Positions 7,010-10,054 of a DNA stretch of 10,054 nucleotides are shown here, one piece after another; within the stretch, counting starts at the first letter, position 1; every line of letters begins with the position of its first letter. The notes beneath the pieces are model-generated. The model saw only the letters and a program-made list of their open reading frames with translations. It made no database searches and had not been told where the DNA came from. The stretch is taken from contig JAAZLV010000060.1 of NCBI GenBank assembly GCA_012799155.1, positions 1 through 10,054 of the forward strand, written 5' to 3'. Source of the DNA: Bacteroidales bacterium. Its GTDB lineage: Bacteria > Bacteroidota > Bacteroidia > Bacteroidales > Dysgonomonadaceae. A program made the translations under genes and the position numbers.

Positions 7010-7387
7010 TTACATATCCAGATAATACATCAGTTCGTCGAGCCGTTCCCTTTGTTTATCGGTGACTTCACCTTCTCGCATAAAATGATATATTACCCGG
7101 TAGTTAAAACGTTCGAAACTACGCAACACGGAGGTAGGATCAACCACATCCAATTTCAGAGAAACCATCAGGGTTGATCCACCCGAGAGTGGCATCACTG
7201 ACAATGCCATCACATGAGCATTGTTGCTCTCCACAATCCGGGCAATCTCAGTGAGGGTATAGTCCCTCAACGCCACCTCCAATATTATCAGTGAATTTTC
7301 TGATTCAGAGAGCTCCGCGAACTGTTCAGGGCTTAGGGGAGAAGTGAACCATTCCACCTGATTTTTGATAAATTCTTTCTCCGACAT
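7010..7387 (-). CDS. Stand-alone ACT-like domain protein (CBS pair missing)
   Basis: The 125-residue cytoplasmic protein matches what I recall as the C-terminal ACT-like part of a Bacteroidota protein of about 220 residues encoded between NAD kinase and pdxJ. The recognisable stretch is residues 33-97: SLIILEVALRDYTLTEIARI, then VESNNAHVMAL, and SFERFNYRVIYHF. In the usual family member two CBS motifs come first. Here only about 30 residues precede the ACT-like part (including FTSPLSPEQFAELSE), and the 153-nt spacer before the gene is too short to hide the missing part. The ATG at 7385-7387 starts MSEKEFIKNQ; I see no degraded CBS sequence upstream. A ligand-sensing or regulatory role is suggested only by the fold, and the true function is unknown. 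It is likely co-transcribed with nadK. Confidence 0.7.
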   Translation of the reverse strand: MSEKEFIKNQVEWFTSPLSPEQFAELSESENSLIILEVALRDYTLTEIARIVESNNAHVMALSVMPLSGGSTLMVSLKLDVVDPTSVLRSFERFNYRVIYHFMREGEVTDKQRERLDELMYYLDM

Positions 7388-7418
7388 TGCGAAAAACGGT
7401 TATTTCGTATTACTTTTG
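7386..7418 (+). promoter_or_regulatory. Probable promoter for pdxJ
   Basis: TACTTTTG at 7411-7418 matches the Bacteroidota -7 consensus TAnnTTTG. ATTG at 7386-7389 lies 21 nt upstream, in the right place for a -33 box (consensus TTTG), although it matches only in three bases. Transcription would begin near 7425, leaving a leader of about 115 nt before the pdxJ ATG. The -33 part overlaps the start codon of the divergent ACT-domain gene, so the two directions may affect each other. Confidence 0.45.
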
Positions 7419-7436
7419 TATCACTTCCACAAAGAT

Positions 7437-7450
7437 GGTAATTTTTTACC
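7437..7450 (+). other. Small inverted repeat in the pdxJ leader
   Basis: GGTAA and TTACC form a perfect 5-bp stem around a TTTT loop. Further along, a short GC-rich stretch (GCACCCGTGCGG, 7458-7469) leads into a run of seven T at 7470-7476. The stem is weak and A/T-rich and may be chance. The T run makes an attenuation-like arrangement conceivable, but the GC-rich stretch forms only about three base pairs with a reasonable loop, so no terminator is called. Confidence 0.18.
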
Positions 7451-7540
7451 TATTTGAGCACCCGTGCGGTTTTTTTATTATTTCTTATCCAAAAAAAACT
7501 GGCTGGTTTCGCCATTGTGAAGTGAAGAGTGTAAAATATT

Positions 7541-8272
7541 ATGACGAAGTTAAGCGTTAATGTAAACAAGGTGGCCACGCTGCGAAATGCACGCGGGGGC
7601 AAAATTCCTGATCTGGTACAAGTGGCTGTTGACTGTCAACATTTTGGAGCCGAAGGGATCACTGTACATCCCCGCCCTGACCAACGGCACATCCGTTACA
7701 GCGATGTGTTTGACCTGCAGGCAAAAGTTTTTACTGAATTCAATATCGAAGGCAATCCCACACCAGAGTTTATCACCCTGATTAGAAAAATCAGACCGGC
7801 ACAAGTGACACTGGTACCTGATGCCCATGATGCCATCACCTCCGATGCCGGTTGGGACACCATCAACCATAAGGAGTTCCTGAGTGATATCATCAGCGAG
7901 TTTCAGTCAATGGGTGTACGCACCTCAATCTTTGTGGATCCCAATCCGGAGATGATCCGGATGGCATCACAGATTGGCACCGACCGCATCGAACTATACA
8001 CCGGCCCTTACGCCATGCAGTTCCCGATTGACAAGGAAAAGGCGGTGGCTCCTTTTGTTGAGGCAGCTACCCTGGCAAAGAGTCTGGGATTGGGCATCAA
8101 CGCAGGTCATGACCTGAACCTCGACAACCTGCATTACCTCTGGCAGCAGATCCCCTGGCTCAAAGAGGTCTCCATCGGACACTCACTTATCAGTGATGCT
8201 CTCTACATGGGACTCAAAGAAACAATAAAAGCATATAAAAATTGTTTAAAAGAGACTCCTGATGTGGAATGA
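7541..8272 (+). CDS. pdxJ: Pyridoxine 5'-phosphate synthase
   Basis: PdxJ condenses 1-deoxy-D-xylulose 5-phosphate with 3-amino-2-oxopropyl phosphate (1-amino-acetone 3-phosphate) to form pyridoxine 5'-phosphate in the DXP-dependent vitamin B6 pathway. The 243-residue length is normal for this TIM-barrel enzyme. Motifs seen: [17 protein letters not shown] (4-20), [17 protein letters not shown] (36-52, with H43, R45 and H50), FNIEGNP (67-73, with E70), INAGHDLN (186-193, with H190) and [11 protein letters not shown] (211-221). These match the phosphate-binding and catalytic residues known from the E. coli enzyme. K10 stands where E. coli has His in NIDHIATLRN; I recall NxNK as the form in this phylum, so I do not read it as a defect. 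It is divergent from the ACT-domain/nadK pair and 61 nt upstream of exbB, and could be co-transcribed with it. Confidence 0.95.
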   Translation: MTKLSVNVNKVATLRNARGGKIPDLVQVAVDCQHFGAEGITVHPRPDQRHIRYSDVFDLQAKVFTEFNIEGNPTPEFITLIRKIRPAQVTLVPDAHDAITSDAGWDTINHKEFLSDIISEFQSMGVRTSIFVDPNPEMIRMASQIGTDRIELYTGPYAMQFPIDKEKAVAPFVEAATLAKSLGLGINAGHDLNLDNLHYLWQQIPWLKEVSIGHSLISDALYMGLKETIKAYKNCLKETPDVE

Positions 8273-8333
8273 CCAACTAAAACATTTATCTTTATCAATT
8301 GACTTTTACCAACTATAACAGAATCATTGTGAT

Positions 8334-9047
8334 ATGAATCTTTTGCAAATACCCTCACCGGCAGACAGCCTACAGGCAATCTACAACACCATGCAGCAAA
8401 CAGCGGTTGCTGAAGAAATGGCAGCAAAGATGAACGCATTCGACCTGGCACTGAAAGGTGGATGGATCATGATCGTTCTGCTGGTACTGTTACTGATGAC
8501 CATCTACGTCCTGATTGAACGGACGCTGGTGATCAACAAAGCCGGCAGAGAGGACAACTCATTTATGAACCGTATCAAGGATTACATCCTGGATGGCAAG
8601 ATTGACGCAGCAATGAATCTCTGCCGCAATACCGACACCCCCTCCTCCAGGATGGTGGAGAAAGGGATTTCACGCCTGGGACGTCCTATGGGTGATGTGA
8701 TGTCGGCAATCGAGAACCAGGGCAACATCGAGATCTCCAAGCTGGAGAAAGGAATCCCCGTTCTGGCAACCTCCGCCTCGGGTGCTCCCATGATAGGTTT
8801 CCTCGGAACAGTGACGGGTATGGTAAAGGCTTTCATGAGCATGGCAAGCGCCGGAGCAAATGTGGATGTGAACATCCTCTCCACCGGTATCTATGAGGCA
8901 CTGGTCACCACCGTGGGTGGTCTGATAGTGGGCATCATCGCACTCTTTGCCTACAACTACCTCTCCACGCGAATTAAGGGCATCGTCAACAGGCTGGAGA
9001 TGCGGATCATGGAGTTCATGGATATCCTCAACGAACCGGCAGCATAA
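8334..9047 (+). CDS. exbB: ExbB/TolQ-family proton channel protein
   Basis: This inner-membrane protein forms, with ExbD, the proton-driven motor that energises TonB-dependent outer-membrane transport. The 237-residue protein has the MotA/TolQ/ExbB layout: a periplasmic N-terminal stretch (1-40), first membrane helix at about 42-64 (GGWIMIVLLVLLLM), a cytoplasmic segment at 65-140, and two closely spaced C-terminal helices. The second contains GAPMIGFLGTVTGM (150-163) and the third EALVTTVGGLIVGI (188-201). T159, E188 and T193 match the polar residues lining the channel of E. coli ExbB (T148, E176, T181). Start at 8334 fits the N-terminus. exbD follows after 66 nt. TolQ is the alternative name; the family motifs do not separate the two. 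Confidence 0.92.
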   Translation: MNLLQIPSPADSLQAIYNTMQQTAVAEEMAAKMNAFDLALKGGWIMIVLLVLLLMTIYVLIERTLVINKAGREDNSFMNRIKDYILDGKIDAAMNLCRNTDTPSSRMVEKGISRLGRPMGDVMSAIENQGNIEISKLEKGIPVLATSASGAPMIGFLGTVTGMVKAFMSMASAGANVDVNILSTGIYEALVTTVGGLIVGIIALFAYNYLSTRIKGIVNRLEMRIMEFMDILNEPAA

Positions 9048-9050
9048 CAG

Positions 9051-9070
9051 AATCGGCAGATTGACCGATT
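9051..9070 (+). other. Inverted repeat between exbB and exbD
   Basis: AATCGG and CCGATT form a perfect 6-bp stem with an 8-nt loop, starting 4 nt after the exbB stop codon. No T run follows, so it is not an intrinsic terminator. It could be an RNA-stabilising or processing hairpin in the exbB-exbD transcript, or chance. Confidence 0.25.
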
Positions 9071-9113
9071 TGATGATTCATAGTCAATCAACAAATCACC
9101 GAATCAAAGAGAT

Positions 9114-9521
9114 ATGGCATTAAAACAGCGATTTAACATAGAATCGAATTTCAGCATGGCATCGATGACCGATGTAATCTTCCTGCTGCTGATCTTCTTC
9201 ATGATCACCTCGACCATCGTCGTGCCCAACGCCATACAGGTTTTGCTGCCACGTTCGCAGCAACAGGCACAGGCCAAGCCCATCACCCGGGTAACCATCG
9301 ACAAGGATCTGAACTACTACGTGGCCAATGCCAATGAACGGGAGCGACAGGTGCCCTTTGAAGCGATCACCCCGTTCCTGCAATCTGTATACAGTGCCGA
9401 ACCGGATATCTTCGTAGCGCTCTACGCCGATGAAAGTGTTCCCTACAAGGAGATTGTCCGTATCCTGGACATTGCCAATCAGAACAGATTCAAGATGGTA
9501 CTGATGACAAAACCCAACTGA
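9114..9521 (+). CDS. exbD: ExbD/TolR-family proton channel protein
   Basis: ExbD inserts its single helix inside the ExbB pentamer and carries the essential proton-binding Asp. The 135-residue protein has a short cytoplasmic N-terminus (1-15), one membrane helix (about 20-38, MTDVIFLLLIFFMITST, with D20 in the position of E. coli ExbD D25) and a periplasmic domain ending in ADESVPYKEIVRILD (105-119) and KMVLMTKP, a typical ExbD/TolR C-terminal pattern. It lies between exbB and the tonB-like gene, 66 nt and 39 nt from them respectively. TolR is the alternative family name. Confidence 0.92.
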   Translation: MALKQRFNIESNFSMASMTDVIFLLLIFFMITSTIVVPNAIQVLLPRSQQQAQAKPITRVTIDKDLNYYVANANERERQVPFEAITPFLQSVYSAEPDIFVALYADESVPYKEIVRILDIANQNRFKMVLMTKPN

Positions 9522-9560
9522 GGGGACTGATTTGTATTACCAAAAGCTAATAGAAAATCA

Positions 9561-10054
9561 ATGGAGGTAACGAGAGAGAAAATAGGAGGAATTGCAGGAA
9601 CAATTATTTTTGCCATATTGCTCCTGCTGATCCTGTTGTTCTCCTACTTCACCCTCAACACCCCGCCGGAGGAACTGGAAGGAATTCCGGTAATGTTTGG
9701 TAGTGTGGAGGATGCCTATGGAGTGGCTGAGCCCCCAATGAATGATCCCACACCACTGCCCGCCCAACAACCCCAACCACCGATAAGCACCCCTGAAGAA
9801 CCGCTGATCACCCAGGAGAGCGAGCCCACCATCGACATCGCTGCACAACGTGAAGAGACGGAACGACAAGCCCGACTGGCAGCAGAACGACGCGCAAGGG
9901 AAGAGGCAGAACGTCGCCGACGTGAAGAGGAAGCCCGGAAACGGGAGATCAATCAGCAAATGTCCGGTCTATTCGGTCAAGAGGCTGAAAGTCGCGGCAA
10001 CAGCGAAGGAAGCGGCACTCAGGGAGTCACCACCGGGAACGCTACACAGGGATC
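9561..10054 (+). CDS. tonB: TonB/TolA-like energy transducer, N-terminal part (cut by the window edge)
   Basis: The first 164 codons are present, and the frame stays open to the last base. The protein begins MEVTREKIGGIAG, followed by one membrane helix at about 11-31. A periplasmic proline-rich stretch follows (about 61-82, with PQPP and TPLP). Next comes a highly charged Arg/Glu/Ala segment (about 96-129), very likely one long helix like that of TolA, and then a Gly/Ser/Thr/Asn-rich linker from about 134. This is the layout of the TonB-like proteins I know after exbBD in Bacteroidota; the C-terminal receptor-contacting domain should lie beyond the window. Position directly after exbD supports the role of carrying the motor's energy to outer-membrane receptors. 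The membrane helix has no His, whereas E. coli TonB and TolA have a conserved one. TolA is the alternative. Confidence 0.8.
   Translation, partial: MEVTREKIGGIAGTIIFAILLLLILLFSYFTLNTPPEELEGIPVMFGSVEDAYGVAEPPMNDPTPLPAQQPQPPISTPEEPLITQESEPTIDIAAQREETERQARLAAERRAREEAERRRREEEARKREINQQMSGLFGQEAESRGNSEGSGTQGVTTGNATQG

Noticed and set aside
7430..7437. Possible minus-strand -7 element (CATCTTTG) for the ACT-domain gene and nadK
   Set aside because: It misses the first consensus base and has no TTTG about 20 nt upstream on the minus strand. I could not support a promoter for this pair from sequence.
7458..7476. Terminator-like GC stretch followed by seven T before pdxJ
   Set aside because: With a loop of normal size only about three base pairs can form, too weak for an intrinsic terminator. 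It would also lie between the best promoter and pdxJ.

Overview
The window looks like chromosomal DNA of a Bacteroidota (Bacteroidales) bacterium with moderate GC content. The evidence is the gene content and order (NAD kinase, an ACT-domain protein of the Bacteroidota CBS/ACT family, pdxJ, exbB, exbD, a tonB-like gene), the lack of clear Shine-Dalgarno sequences before most starts, and two matches to the Bacteroidota -7 promoter element TAnnTTTG. The genus cannot be read from the sequence; an anaerobic fermenter of the Porphyromonadaceae/Dysgonomonadaceae kind is a guess. I see no transposon, phage, CRISPR, tRNA or rRNA, and the region reads as core chromosome.

Left part (about 50-6066, all + strand): a tightly packed operon for the sodium-pumping end of the succinate-to-propionate pathway. 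Methylmalonyl-CoA epimerase makes the (S)-isomer. MmdA moves its carboxyl group onto the biotin carrier protein MmdC. An OadB-type membrane subunit then decarboxylates carboxybiotin and exports Na+. No biotin carboxylase gene is present, which favours decarboxylation over carboxylation. The unusual point is that the membrane part occurs twice. There are two clearly different OadB beta subunits in tandem, and two gamma-like subunits: a lipoprotein with a lamin-tail-like domain fused to an OadG-like membrane segment, and a minimal 62-residue OadG. Only one carboxyltransferase and one biotin carrier are present to serve them.

Middle part (6090-7387, - strand): NAD kinase and, just upstream of it in the same direction, a 125-residue protein matching the C-terminal ACT-like part of a Bacteroidota CBS-domain protein family, without the CBS pair. 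This pair converges on the decarboxylase operon with only 23 nt between stop codons and no visible terminator.

Right part (7541 to the end, + strand): pdxJ (vitamin B6 synthesis), then exbB, exbD and the first 164 codons of a TonB/TolA-like energy transducer cut off by the window edge. A 153-nt divergent spacer before pdxJ carries the best promoter match of this half. The Na+ pump and the proton-driven ExbBD-TonB system both handle ion gradients, but they lie in separate transcription units and I see no direct link between them.
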